A DNA stretch of 64,000 bases from Bradyrhizobium sp. CCGB12 (GTDB taxonomy: Bacteria; Pseudomonadota; Alphaproteobacteria; Rhizobiales; Xanthobacteraceae): positions 992,001 to 1,056,000 of the forward strand of contig NZ_JANADO010000001.1 in assembly GCF_024199845.1 (NCBI RefSeq), in the 5' to 3' direction. This document shows positions 45,442 to 54,818 of this stretch, in pieces. The notes below the pieces were generated by a model. That model saw only the letters and a list, made by a program, of their open reading frames with translations. It had not been told where the DNA came from and ran no database searches. A program made the translations under genes and the position numbers. Numbering within the stretch: the stretch's first letter is position 1; each line of letters begins with the position of its first letter.

Positions 45442-45532
45442 TGGACAGTCGCTTCCGGATATTGGATAATGCGGGCCTGAAATTGCGGGACACTGTGGCC
45501 TGCACTCGGACTTCCACAGAAAGGCCAATCCC

Positions 45533-46465
45533 ATGACCCAGCCAGGCGCCTACGGACAGAGGCTCGGGCAATTTCTGCGTCTGGAACGGGCGCCGCCCGC
45601 CTTGGTCACGCGCTCGCTGCGCAGCACCGAGCTCGCGGTGACCGAAACCCGGAATGATCGCCCGGTGCGCGGCCTGTCCGGTTCACTGGCCGCAGAAGAC
45701 GCCTTTCTCGTCAGCCTGAAACTTCAAGACTACCCGGATTGCGAGATCTGGGATGACGGCAAGTGTATGATGAAGGCTGACGTCCACGCCGGCACGACCT
45801 ATCTCTACGACCTCAAGCGCGATCCGCGCTATGTGATCGACAAGCCGTTCCACTCCCTGCACTTCTACATTCCGCGTTCGGCACTCGATAGCATCTGCGA
45901 GCAGAGCCATGCGTCGCGGATCGACGAACTCGACTGTCGGGTCGGCGTTGGACACGACGACGGAACCATCCGTCACATCGGCGCATCGCTGCGGGAAGGC
46001 CTGCGCAGGCCGGACGAGGCCAACCAGCTTTTCATCGACCACATGATGCTCGGGCTGACCGCCCATGTCGCCCAGACTTATGGCGGGCTTCAGCGCATGG
46101 CTGCCCCCACCCGCGGCGGGCTCGCTCCGTGGCAGGCGAAACGTGCCTGTGAGAGGCTGGAGTCCGACCTCGGCGGCAAGCTCTCGCTACAGAAGATCGC
46201 GACCGAGCTCGACCTCTCGGTCAGCCATTTTTCACGCGCATTTCGAATCTCCGTCGGCCTGCCGCCGCACCAATGGCTGCTGCATCAGCGCGTGAGGGCC
46301 GCCAAGCAGTTGATGACCGTGCGCGACCTGCCACTGACGGAGATCGCGATCTCCGCCGGGTTTGCCAACCAGAGCCACTTCACGCGCGTGTTTTCGTCGA
46401 TCGTCGGCGTCAGCCCAGCCGCGTGGCGCCGCGAGGCGCTCGGCGCCTCGCGCGCCGAGACGTGA
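45533..46465 (+). CDS. AraC-family transcriptional regulator
   Basis: The protein has 310 residues. The C-terminal AraC domain contains LSLQKIATELDLSVSHFSRAFR and LPLTEIAISAGFANQSHFTRVF. The N-terminal domain, with TTYLYDLKRDPRYVIDKPFHSLHFYIPRSAL (residues ~88-118), belongs to the cupin-like sensor found in AraC proteins that respond to small aromatic or quaternary compounds. GAAAGG precedes the ATG. It converges with the catalase-related gene. Confidence 0.9.
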   Translation: MTQPGAYGQRLGQFLRLERAPPALVTRSLRSTELAVTETRNDRPVRGLSGSLAAEDAFLVSLKLQDYPDCEIWDDGKCMMKADVHAGTTYLYDLKRDPRYVIDKPFHSLHFYIPRSALDSICEQSHASRIDELDCRVGVGHDDGTIRHIGASLREGLRRPDEANQLFIDHMMLGLTAHVAQTYGGLQRMAAPTRGGLAPWQAKRACERLESDLGGKLSLQKIATELDLSVSHFSRAFRISVGLPPHQWLLHQRVRAAKQLMTVRDLPLTEIAISAGFANQSHFTRVFSSIVGVSPAAWRREALGASRAET

Positions 46466-46491
46466 AGCCGGCGATGCGGGGCCCCAGTGCC

Positions 46492-47418
46492 TCAGCGGCG
46501 TTTCGCCAGTGAAATCGTGTAGGCGGTGCGCCGCGCCGCAAAGATCTCGTCCGGCGGATAACCGATGCCATTGGCGAGGTTGGCCGGGTTGAAAATGGAT
46601 CCGTCGCAGGCTTGGTTCGGTTCGAACCCGGTGATCACGATCGTGCCCAGACGCACCTCTTCGCGGCTGTCCTCGTCCGGCCAGCGTATGGTCACGTCCA
46701 TGATGGGGTCGCCGGGACGGTCGAGCAGAGCCATCACGTTGAAGCGCACGTCGCCGGTAGCGATCCGCGTGTTCAGGTCGTCATGCAGGAAGTCGACCGG
46801 CTTCGTCGCGGCTTCCTGCTCGGTTAGCGTGATGTCGTCGCCGACCGGAGCGAGCTTGAACTTGATGAAGCGCGTCTCGCCTAGCGTGCTGGTTGCCGGA
46901 AAGGCGTGCACGCCCCAATAGGTCGTGCCGGCAAAACTCCCGGGCAGCCGACGCGCGGCGACATAGTTCGCCTGATTGAGCGTCTCAGGATTGGCCGCCG
47001 AGAAAGCTGCGACCTTCGCCTCGTCCGGCCTGCCGTCCGGCCCGGGGATGCGCGCCTCGAGGAAGGCCAGCATCTGGTCGAGGGTCCTTGCAAAATGCAC
47101 GGGAGCGCTCTCCACGAGAATGTCGGATCGATGATCCCCGTCGCCGAGCTTGAAGCTGAAGCCGCGCAGCATTTGTTTGTTGGTATCAGCCACGTCAGGA
47201 TGGCCGCCGCCCACCGAGAAGCGTGCCAGCACGCGCGACGGTCTGGTGAAGCTCTGCGATCTCGTGACGTCTCCAGCTCGGTCCGACGGGGTGTAGGTGC
47301 CGCGAACGCACCAGCCCTTGGCGAAGCTTGCGCGCGCTTTCGGCGGATTGCCGGCGACGGCCTTCAGGGCGGCGACGATGGAAGTGGGTGTTGCGGCGCC
47401 GTTCGGGCTGTCAGGCAA
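46492..47418 (-). CDS. Catalase-related peroxidase-like protein with altered active site
   Basis: The protein has 308 residues from a TTG at 47418 (GAGAGA six bases upstream; ATG 47466 is possible). The catalase-related fold is clear: RVLARFSVGGGHPDVADTNK, LRGFSFKLGDG, GTTYWGVHAFPAT, and the proximal heme-ligand region near DVRFNVMALLD. In the family the distal His stands in a (R)xxHAKG motif; the aligned segment here is RASFAKGWCVRGTYTPS, with Phe. Loss of this His should abolish normal peroxide chemistry, unless this is a subfamily with its own mechanism. No leader is visible. Confidence 0.75.
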   Translation of the reverse strand: MPDSPNGAATPTSIVAALKAVAGNPPKARASFAKGWCVRGTYTPSDRAGDVTRSQSFTRPSRVLARFSVGGGHPDVADTNKQMLRGFSFKLGDGDHRSDILVESAPVHFARTLDQMLAFLEARIPGPDGRPDEAKVAAFSAANPETLNQANYVAARRLPGSFAGTTYWGVHAFPATSTLGETRFIKFKLAPVGDDITLTEQEAATKPVDFLHDDLNTRIATGDVRFNVMALLDRPGDPIMDVTIRWPDEDSREEVRLGTIVITGFEPNQACDGSIFNPANLANGIGYPPDEIFAARRTAYTISLAKRR

Positions 47419-47540
47419 GGCGGATCTCTCGCGGGTGCGAGGCGCAATTCTAGGCACGCCGCGCATCCTGTGTCTTGCCCAAAGCAGGCACAATTTGCCT
47501 GATCCCGCCACGATCGATCAGGCAACGACGGCCTGTACGC

Positions 47541-48767
47541 TCAGCCGCCGAGGATCCGCCGGCAGGCGTCGACGAACACCTGCGCGCCGGTGACGATATC
47601 GGCATCGGCGGTGTTCTCGGTCCAGTGATGGCTGATGCCGCCGATCGACGGCACGAACAGCATCCCCGCGGGCATGACTGTCGCCAGCATCTGCGCATCG
47701 TGTCCGGCGCCGCTGGGCATGCGGATGGAGCGTCCGTCGGCAAGCGTCTTGCTCGCGGCTTCGATCGCGTCCTGAATGCCTGGGTTCATCATGGCGGGCG
47801 CGCCGGTGCGGATTTTCTCCACGGTGACGGTGCAGGGGCCCTTGGCGCTGGCCTCGCCCGCCATCGCCCGCAACAACTCCTCCAGCCGCGCGATCACGGC
47901 CGGGTTGTCGTCGCGGATCTGGAACAGCATCTCGGCGCCGCCGGGGATGATGCTCGGTGCGCCGGGATCGAGCGTGATGCGACCGGTGGTCCAGACCGTG
48001 CGCGGGCCGCAGGCACTGGGGAAGCGCTCGTCGATGGCGACGCAGAATTTGGCCAGCGCCAGCCCGGCATCCCTACGCACGGCCATGCGCGTGGTGCCGG
48101 CGTGGTTCTGCTCGCCGGTGAAGTCGATCCTGTACTGCCAGATGCCGACGATGGAGGTCACGACGCCGATCGCAAGCTTGCCGCTTTCGAGCGTGTCGCC
48201 CTGCTCGATATGCGCCTCGAGATACCCGACGTGCCGTCCGGGCTCGACGCCGACGCGCGCGCGTCCCGACAGACCCATGTCAGCGAGCGCATCGCGCATG
48301 GTACGGCCGCTGGTGCGGTCGCGCGCGGCATCGATCTCGGCCTCGCTGACCTGCCCGACATAGGAGCGCGAGCCGAGGAAGCTGCCGAAATGTCCTTCCT
48401 CGTCGCACCACGCCGCGACTTCGACGGCGCCCTTGAGCGCGGGATCGGCATTGAGCACGCGCGCCGCTTCCAGCGCGTAGACCACGCCGAGCGGACCATC
48501 GAGCCAGCCGGCGTAGTTCTGGCTTTCCAGATGCGAGCCCGCCAGCAGCTTCGGCCCCGGCCTCGCGCTGGTTCCGAAGACATTGCCGATGCCGTCGATC
48601 GCGGCGGAAAGGCCAGCCTCGGGCAGCTTTTGCACCAGCCAGTCCAGCGATTGCCTGTGCGGCTCGGAGAAGGTCGGCTTGTGCACGCCGGTCTTGTAGG
48701 CGCCGACGGCGCGGAGCGCATTGAGGTCGGCAAGAACGCGTTGCCCGTCGGCGTGTGTGTCAGACAT
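47541..48767 (-). CDS. M20-family N-carbamoyl-amino-acid hydrolase / allantoate amidohydrolase-like enzyme
   Basis: The protein has 408 residues. The di-zinc site residues are visible in GSHLES, LDGPLGV, CDEEGHFG, LEAHIEQG and the C-terminal ISHHWTEN. The dimerisation lid holds QNHAGTTRMAVRRD. The family hydrolyses N-carbamoyl-L-amino acids, allantoate, ureidoglycolate and some beta-ureido acids. ATG 48767 overlaps the ABC ATPase stop by eight bases, so it belongs to the transporter operon beside the hut genes. A role on N-carbamoyl- or N-formyl-glutamate from histidine is possible (see findings). Confidence 0.85.
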   Translation of the reverse strand: MSDTHADGQRVLADLNALRAVGAYKTGVHKPTFSEPHRQSLDWLVQKLPEAGLSAAIDGIGNVFGTSARPGPKLLAGSHLESQNYAGWLDGPLGVVYALEAARVLNADPALKGAVEVAAWCDEEGHFGSFLGSRSYVGQVSEAEIDAARDRTSGRTMRDALADMGLSGRARVGVEPGRHVGYLEAHIEQGDTLESGKLAIGVVTSIVGIWQYRIDFTGEQNHAGTTRMAVRRDAGLALAKFCVAIDERFPSACGPRTVWTTGRITLDPGAPSIIPGGAEMLFQIRDDNPAVIARLEELLRAMAGEASAKGPCTVTVEKIRTGAPAMMNPGIQDAIEAASKTLADGRSIRMPSGAGHDAQMLATVMPAGMLFVPSIGGISHHWTENTADADIVTGAQVFVDACRRILGG

Positions 48768-49545
48768 GTTCGGCAACCTTCAGCGCCTCGGTGCGGATCT
48801 CCTCGACCAGCCGTTCCTTGAGCTGGACGAATTCCGGCGTGGTCTTGATCTTGTAGGAGCGAGGATGCGGCAGGTCCACATTGATCTCGGCCTTGATCCG
48901 GCCGGGGCGCGCGCTCATGACGATGACGCGGCTGCCGAGGAAGATCGCTTCCTCGATGTCGTGGGTCACGAACAGCACCGTCTTCTGGTCGCGTTCCCAG
49001 ATCCCCAGCAGCATCTCCTGCATCAGGGCGCGGGTCTGGTTGTCGAGCGCGCCAAACGGCTCGTCGAGCAAAAGAATCTTCGGGTCATTGGCGAGCGCGC
49101 GGGCGATCGCCGTGCGCTGCTGCATGCCGCCGGACAGCTGCTTCGGCCAGTGGTTCTCGAAGCCGGACAAGCCGACCTGGCGGATGAAGGCGTCGGCGAT
49201 CTTGTTGCGCTCCACCTCGGACACGCCGCGCTCGCGCAGGCCGAAGGCGATGTTCTCGCGCACCGTCAGCCAGGGGAACAGCGTGTAGGACTGGAACACC
49301 ATGCCGCGATCGGCGCCCGGGCCGGTCACCTCGCGCCCGTCGAGGGTGACGCGACCGCTGGTCGGGCGATCGAGGCCTGCGACGATGCGCAGAAGTGTGG
49401 ATTTGCCGCAGCCGGAGGGGCCGAGGATGGTGACGAAATCGTTGTTACCGATGGTCAGGTCGGTCGGCTCCAGCGCCCGCGTCGGTGCGTTGCCGTGGCG
49501 CGCGGGGAAGGTTCGCGAGACCTGTTCGATTTTGAGGATCGTCAC
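48760..49545 (-). CDS. NitT/TauT-family ABC transporter ATP-binding protein
   Basis: The protein has 261 residues. Walker A is GPSGCGKST, the Q-loop MVFQSYTLFPW, the signature LSGGMQQRTAIARAL, Walker B LLLDEPFGALD and the switch VTHDIEEAIFLG. The pattern is that of SsuB/TauB/ThiZ ATPases. The GTG at 49545 overlaps the permease stop (GTGA) and has GGAGG ahead of it. It energises uptake with the next two genes. Confidence 0.88.
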   Translation of the reverse strand: MTILKIEQVSRTFPARHGNAPTRALEPTDLTIGNNDFVTILGPSGCGKSTLLRIVAGLDRPTSGRVTLDGREVTGPGADRGMVFQSYTLFPWLTVRENIAFGLRERGVSEVERNKIADAFIRQVGLSGFENHWPKQLSGGMQQRTAIARALANDPKILLLDEPFGALDNQTRALMQEMLLGIWERDQKTVLFVTHDIEEAIFLGSRVIVMSARPGRIKAEINVDLPHPRSYKIKTTPEFVQLKERLVEEIRTEALKVAEHV

Positions 49546-50315
49546 GCGAGCCTCCACGGAAACAGCCAGGCGTTGAACGCCTTGAACATGAAGTCGGAGA
49601 GGAGGCCGATCAGCCCGATCACGATGATGCCGAAGATGATCTGGCCGGTGTTGAGCAGCGCCTGGCTGTCGGTGATCATATGGCCGATGCCGGACGACGA
49701 GCCGATCAACTCGGCGACGATGACGTAGGTCCAGGCCCAGCCCAGTACCAGACGCAGGATCTCCGCGATCTCGGGCGCGGAGGAGGGGAGCAGAACGCGG
49801 CGGATGATGCCCCGGTCGCTGGCCCCCAGTGTATAGGCGGCCTCGACCAGGTCGCGTCGTGTCGCGCCGACGGTCACCGCGACCATCAGGATGACCTGGA
49901 ACACCGAGCCGATGAAGATGACCAGCAGCTTCTGCAATTCGCCGATGCCCGCCCACAGGATCAGGAGCGGAATGAAGGCGGATGCGGGCAAATAGCGCGC
50001 GAAGGAGACGAACGGTTCGAGGAACGCCTCGACGGGCTTGTAGGCGCCCATCAGCACGCCGAGCGGCACCGCGATGATCGCCGCAAGAGCGAAGCCGCCG
50101 ACGACGCGCCAGATCGTCATGCCGATGTCGTAGATGAATCCCTGCTTCGTCAGCAGGTCAAAGCCCTCCTGCACCATGGTCAGCGGGTTGGCGAGGAAAG
50201 TCTTCGACACATGGCCGCCAAACGTTGCCCAGGACCAGAGAGCAACGAACACCACGAAGAACGCAAGGCCATACGCCACGCGCTGCCTCGATGTAACGGG
50301 ATTCAGAGGACGCAT
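49542..50315 (-). CDS. NitT/TauT-family ABC transporter permease
   Basis: The protein has 257 residues and six membrane segments. The family loop is DLVEAAYTLGASDRGIIRRVLLPSSAPEI, and SSGIGHMITDSQALLNTGQIIFGI is typical of SsuC/TauC proteins. The ATG at 50315 begins right before the first segment. It lies 71 bp after the binding-protein gene. Confidence 0.88.
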   Translation of the reverse strand: MRPLNPVTSRQRVAYGLAFFVVFVALWSWATFGGHVSKTFLANPLTMVQEGFDLLTKQGFIYDIGMTIWRVVGGFALAAIIAVPLGVLMGAYKPVEAFLEPFVSFARYLPASAFIPLLILWAGIGELQKLLVIFIGSVFQVILMVAVTVGATRRDLVEAAYTLGASDRGIIRRVLLPSSAPEIAEILRLVLGWAWTYVIVAELIGSSSGIGHMITDSQALLNTGQIIFGIIVIGLIGLLSDFMFKAFNAWLFPWRLA

Positions 50316-50386
50316 CAGACTGTGTATCCGAGAGGTCGATTGCGCGCCGGTCCCGCGCTCGCGCGGAACCGGCAGCTTGAGGAGGT

Positions 50387-51331
50387 TTACTTGATGAAGC
50401 TCGCGTCGAAGAGGTCCTCGACCTTCGGCGCGGCCTTGATGATGCCGATCTCGAGCAGGAGCGCGGCGGCGTCCTTGTTGAAGGTCAGGAAGTCGCCGGC
50501 GAAGAATTTCTGGTTCGCGGCCTTGTCCTGCCAACGCAGATACTTTGCCGAGTTGCCGAACTGCTCCCCGGTCTGCTTCACGTCGGCGCCCATGATCTCG
50601 TAAGCCTTGGTTTGGTCCTTGGCGATCATGTCGAGTGCCTCGAAATAACTGTCGGCGAGTGCCTTGGCGGCCTTGGGATTCTCCGTCAGGAACTTGGGCG
50701 TGCAGCCGAAAGTATCCATGACCATCGGGTAGTCGAGCGTGGTCGCGATGATCTTGCCCTTGTCGGGCGCGGCACGCACGGTCGACAGGTAGGGCTCATA
50801 GGTCATCGCGGCATCGTTCTGGCCGGAGACGAAGGCTTGCGCGGCGGCAGCCGGCTCCAGGTTCACGACGGTGACGTCCTTCACCGAAAGCCCGTTCTTC
50901 TTGAGCATCCAGGCCAGCGCGAAATAGGGCGAGGTGCCCGGTGCCGAGGCCGCGACGGTCTTGCCCTTGAGATCCTTGATCGCGGCAACGTCGTTGCGCA
51001 CGGCCATGCCGTCGGCGCCATAGCTCTTGTCGAGCTGGAAGATCTGCTTGGTCGCAACGCCATTGGCGTTCCAGGAGATCCAGGTCTCGACCGTGGTGGC
51101 CGCGCACTGGATGTCGCCGGAGGCGACGGCGAGATGGCGGTCCTTCTGCGGGATCTTCTTGATGGTGACGTCGAGACCATTCCTCTTGAAGATGCCGGCC
51201 TCCTTCGCCAGCGTCAGCGGCGCGAAGCCGGTCCATCCGGAGATGCCGACGCCGACCTTGACGTCGTCGGCGAGCACCGGAGTGGAGGCCGTAAGGGCAA
51301 TGATCGTCGCAAATACTTTTGAACTACGCAT
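50387..51331 (-). CDS. NitT/TauT-family ABC transporter substrate-binding protein
   Basis: The protein has 314 residues with a signal peptide (MRSSKVFATIIALTASTPVLA-DD). The family segments VGVGISGWTGFAPLTLAKEAGIFKRNGLDV and GDIQCAATTVETWI match SsuA/ThiY-type receptors that bind sulfonates, nitrate, or pyrimidine and hydantoin compounds. AGAGGACG precedes the ATG. It is first in the importer-hydrolase operon, 106 bp after hutC. The ligand may be an imidazole or hydantoin derivative, by context only. Confidence 0.86.
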   Translation of the reverse strand: MRSSKVFATIIALTASTPVLADDVKVGVGISGWTGFAPLTLAKEAGIFKRNGLDVTIKKIPQKDRHLAVASGDIQCAATTVETWISWNANGVATKQIFQLDKSYGADGMAVRNDVAAIKDLKGKTVAASAPGTSPYFALAWMLKKNGLSVKDVTVVNLEPAAAAQAFVSGQNDAAMTYEPYLSTVRAAPDKGKIIATTLDYPMVMDTFGCTPKFLTENPKAAKALADSYFEALDMIAKDQTKAYEIMGADVKQTGEQFGNSAKYLRWQDKAANQKFFAGDFLTFNKDAAALLLEIGIIKAAPKVEDLFDASFIK

Positions 51332-51437
51332 GTTTGTCGTCCTCTTGCCGATCGATGGATTGACGTCCTGTTGATCTCTGTCGGCCCCTATGGACCGTTG
51401 CCCGAAGCACTGCACGATTTGTGCCGACATCGTTCTC

Positions 51438-52166
51438 TCAGCCTCCCTTGAATCGGGCGACAAGGCGGTGAGAGTCACCGGGATAGAGCAGCCGCACCGC
51501 GGTGATCGTGCGCGCGCTGCGCCAGGTATAACGGTCGATCACGAGGCAGGGCGCGCCGACGGCGATGTCGAGCGCTTCTGCCGTGCGGTCATCCGCCACG
51601 ACGGCGCTGATCGTATGCTCGGCCTCTGTCCATGGGACATGGTGAAGCAGCCAGGAGCCGGGCGGCTCGCGCGAGAAATCCGCAGTCGCAGCATTCGGCA
51701 CGGACCCAAGATCGATCAACCTGTCCTCGACGGCGAATGGCACGTTGTCGGCGCTGTGGCGGCAGGTGATTGCAACGACCTTGCCGGCCTTCTTGACGCC
51801 GAGACGGTCACTGTCGGCGGTGGTTGCCGCGCGCAGCTTGCGGCCGATCAGCTCGTAGCCGTAAGCGCGGCCGAGCGCGGTGATCTCGGCGCGGATGTCG
51901 GCAATCTTGAGCACGGCGGACTGATGCTGCGGCCGGCGCACGAAGGAGCCGGCCCGCCGTCGCCGCTCGATCAAATCGGCCTGCGCGAGTTCCGACAGCG
52001 CCTTGTTCACGGTCATGCGCGAACAGCCATAGCGCACGACCAGTTCGTGCTCGAATGGAATGCGATGACCCGGCGGCCATTCCCCGGTCAGGATGCGCTT
52101 TTCGATGTCGGCGCGGATGCGCTTATAAAGCGTCGGTTTGTCGGCGGCGTCGGTCGCGAGGCTCAT
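51438..52166 (-). CDS. hutC: Histidine utilisation repressor HutC (GntR family)
   Basis: The protein has 242 residues. The N-terminal GntR winged helix is in LYKRIRADIEKRILTGEWPP and HELVVRYGCSRMTVNKALSEL; the C-terminal UTRA domain holds VAITCRHSADNVPFAVEDR and VPWTEAEHTISAVVA. HutC of this family represses hut genes and is released by urocanate. The ATG at 52166 overlaps hutF by four bases. A perfect 20-bp palindrome between hutF and hutI is its likely operator. Confidence 0.93.
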   Translation of the reverse strand: MSLATDAADKPTLYKRIRADIEKRILTGEWPPGHRIPFEHELVVRYGCSRMTVNKALSELAQADLIERRRRAGSFVRRPQHQSAVLKIADIRAEITALGRAYGYELIGRKLRAATTADSDRLGVKKAGKVVAITCRHSADNVPFAVEDRLIDLGSVPNAATADFSREPPGSWLLHHVPWTEAEHTISAVVADDRTAEALDIAVGAPCLVIDRYTWRSARTITAVRLLYPGDSHRLVARFKGG

Positions 52167-53521
52167 GCGACGAGCCTCCGCACCGCTGCGTTGAATTGTG
52201 TGCGCGCCTTTTCGCGCAGCCGATGCCGTCCAGTTTCGACCACCTTGTTGCCGCTGGCCCAGACGCAATCGATCGCGCCGCTGCCCGCGGCAAAGATCCA
52301 GCCGTCGATGATGGCGTCGTGCGTGCGTCCTGCCAGCGACGGATGCGCGGCGTCGAGCGTGACGATGTCGGCGCGCGCGCCAGGCGTAAGACCGGCGAGC
52401 GGCTGCGCAAGCGCCCGCGAGCCGCCGGCGAGGACATGGTCGAACAGCGTGCGTCCCGTCGAGGCGCCTGCGCCGCCGGACAGCACATTGCGCGCGTGAT
52501 GCTTGAGCCGCTGACCATATTCGAGCTGGCGCAGTTCGTCAGGGACGCCGACCAGCACGTTGGAATCGGTGCCGACACCAAACGCGCCGCCGGCCGCCAG
52601 GAATTCACGTGCCGGAAAGATGCCATCGCCGAGGCTCGCTTCGGTGATGGGGCAGAGACCGGCCACCGCACCGGTCTTTGCGAATCCGCCGACCTCGTCA
52701 TCCGTCATGTGGGTCGCGTGAATGAGGCACCAGCGTCGATCGAGCGGCGCGTGCTCCAGCAGCCATTGCACCGGACGCCGGCCGGACCAGGCGAGGCAGT
52801 CCTCGACTTCCTTCACTTGCTCTGCGGCATGGATGTGGACCGGGCCGCCCTCGGCAAGCGGGATGATCGCCGCGAGCTCGTCCGGCGCCACTGCGCGCAG
52901 GCTGTGCGGTGCGATGCCAATATTGGCGCCCGGTAATGTTGCGATCGCCTTGCGCGAGGCCGCCATCAGCGTGGCGAACTGATCGACCGAGCAGATGAAG
53001 CGGCGCTGGCCGTCATGCGGCGCTGCGCCGCCGAAGGAGCCGTGCGCATAAAAGCTCGGCAGCAGCGTCAGTCCAATGCCGGAAGCTTCGGCAGCCTGTG
53101 CAATGCGCGCGGCCATTTCGGCAGGGTCAGCATAATGCGAGCCGTCGCGATCGTGATGCAGATAATGGAATTCGCCGACGCGAGTAAAACCCTGCTCCAG
53201 CATCTCGACATAGAGCAGCGTTGCGACAGCCACGACGTCGTCGGGCGTCATCGCGAGCGCGAAGCGATACATCGTCTCGCGCCAGGTCCAGAACGTATCA
53301 GTGGAGTCGCCGCGCAGCTCGGCAAGTCCTGCCATGCCGCGCTGGAAGGCGTGGCTGTGCAGGCTTGCAAGCCCCGGAAGCGCGATGTGATGGCGCTCGT
53401 CGCCGGCGCCCGGCGCCACGTCCGGAGTCACCTCTGCGATCGCGCCGGCGGTGACCACCACCTGCACGTCATTGGCCCAGCCCGAGGGCAGGAGCGCGGA
53501 GGCGAAATGCAGTCGGGTCAT
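52163..53521 (-). CDS. hutF: Formimidoylglutamate deiminase HutF
   Basis: The protein has 452 residues of the amidohydrolase superfamily. Zinc and substrate residues are in GLASLHSHAFQRGM (residues 51-64), HIHAAEQ, IHATHMT and GTDSNVLVG. It converts N-formimidoyl-L-glutamate to N-formyl-L-glutamate and ammonia, the first step of the HutF/HutG branch. It is divergent from hutI across the HutC palindrome. Confidence 0.94.
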   Translation of the reverse strand: MTRLHFASALLPSGWANDVQVVVTAGAIAEVTPDVAPGAGDERHHIALPGLASLHSHAFQRGMAGLAELRGDSTDTFWTWRETMYRFALAMTPDDVVAVATLLYVEMLEQGFTRVGEFHYLHHDRDGSHYADPAEMAARIAQAAEASGIGLTLLPSFYAHGSFGGAAPHDGQRRFICSVDQFATLMAASRKAIATLPGANIGIAPHSLRAVAPDELAAIIPLAEGGPVHIHAAEQVKEVEDCLAWSGRRPVQWLLEHAPLDRRWCLIHATHMTDDEVGGFAKTGAVAGLCPITEASLGDGIFPAREFLAAGGAFGVGTDSNVLVGVPDELRQLEYGQRLKHHARNVLSGGAGASTGRTLFDHVLAGGSRALAQPLAGLTPGARADIVTLDAAHPSLAGRTHDAIIDGWIFAAGSGAIDCVWASGNKVVETGRHRLREKARTQFNAAVRRLVA

Positions 53522-53555
53522 GATTACACGCCGGCTGGACAGAACGGTCCCACGA

Positions 53556-53575
53556 TTATATGTCTAGACATATAA
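53556..53575. promoter_or_regulatory. HutC operator
   Basis: Perfect 20-bp palindrome with half-site TTATATGTCT, centred 52 bp upstream of hutF (start 53521 is 35 bp from its edge) and 28 bp from the hutI ATG. It resembles HutC sites of the TGTATA-type and sits where one site can repress both divergent hut units. Confidence 0.8.
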
Positions 53576-53603
53576 GTCAAGCATCCCACGAAGGGACCGT
53601 TGC

Positions 53604-54818
53604 ATGGCAGAGCGCTTCGACCGGATCTGGCACAATGCCCGGCTCGCCACGATGCGGGCCGATCGTCCCGATCTCGGCGAGATCGAGCATGGCGTGATCG
53701 CAGCGCGTGGCGGCCGTATCGTCTATGCGGGGGCGCAGACTGATTTTCCTGCGGATGCCGATGCGGCCGAAAGAATAGACTGCGAGGAACGCTGGATCAC
53801 GCCCGGCCTCGTCGACTGCCACACCCATCTCGTCTATGGCGGCAACCGCGCCCACGAATTCGAGCTGCGTCTGAAAGGTGCAAGCTATGAGGAGATCGCG
53901 CGCGCCGGCGGCGGCATCGTCTCGACCGTGGCCGCGACGCGCAAGGCGAGCGAGGCCGAGCTCGTCGCAGGCGCACTGCCGCGGCTCGACGCGTTGATCG
54001 CCGAGGGCGTGACCACTGTCGAGGTCAAGTCCGGCTACGGCCTCGACACCATAACCGAGATGCGGCAACTCTCGGCCGCGCGCAACCTCGGCCGCCAGCG
54101 GGCGGTTGCAATCCGCACGTCCTTCCTCGGTGCGCATGCGTTGCCGGTCGAGGCTGACGGCGACAAGGACCGCTACATCGATCTCGTCTGCAACGAGATG
54201 ATGCCGGCCGTTGCAAAGGCCGGCCTTGCCGATGCCGTTGATGCCTTCATGGAGGGCATCGCGTTCTCCACCGAGCAGACGGCGCGGGTGTTCGAGACGG
54301 CGCGGGGACTTGGGCTGCCGGTCAAGCTCCATGCCGATCAGCTGTCAAACCTTGGCGGTGCCGCGCTTGCCGCAAGATTCTCGGCGCTCTCGGCCGATCA
54401 TCTCGAGCACACCGACGAGACCGGCGCCGCCGCAATGGCGAAGGCCGGCACGGTGGCGGTGCTGCTGCCCGGAGCCTTCTACTTCATTCGCGAGACGCAG
54501 AAGCCGCCGGTCGAGGCGTTCCGCAAACACGACGTCCACATGGCGCTGGCGACCGACTGCAATCCCGGCAGCTCGCCGCTGACTTCGCTGCTGCTCGCGA
54601 TGAACATGGGGGCGACTCTGTTCCGGATGACGGTGGCCGAATGCCTCGCCGGTGTGACCCGCGAAGGCGCGCGGGCGCTCGGCATGCTTCAGGGGATCGG
54701 CACGCTCGAAGCCGGAAAGTGGTGCGATCTCGCGATCTGGGATATCGAGCGGCCCGCCGAGCTCGTCTATCGCATCGGCTTCAATCCGCTTCACCGCCGG
54801 GTGTGGAGGGGACAGTGA
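53604..54818 (+). CDS. hutI: Imidazolonepropionase HutI
   Basis: The protein has 404 residues. Metal ligands lie in [26 protein letters not shown] and [19 protein letters not shown] and FLGAHALP are family blocks. It hydrolyses 4-imidazolone-5-propionate to N-formimidoyl-L-glutamate. AAGGGA precedes the ATG. Its TGA overlaps the hutH GTG. Confidence 0.95.
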   Translation: MAERFDRIWHNARLATMRADRPDLGEIEHGVIAARGGRIVYAGAQTDFPADADAAERIDCEERWITPGLVDCHTHLVYGGNRAHEFELRLKGASYEEIARAGGGIVSTVAATRKASEAELVAGALPRLDALIAEGVTTVEVKSGYGLDTITEMRQLSAARNLGRQRAVAIRTSFLGAHALPVEADGDKDRYIDLVCNEMMPAVAKAGLADAVDAFMEGIAFSTEQTARVFETARGLGLPVKLHADQLSNLGGAALAARFSALSADHLEHTDETGAAAMAKAGTVAVLLPGAFYFIRETQKPPVEAFRKHDVHMALATDCNPGSSPLTSLLLAMNMGATLFRMTVAECLAGVTREGARALGMLQGIGTLEAGKWCDLAIWDIERPAELVYRIGFNPLHRRVWRGQ

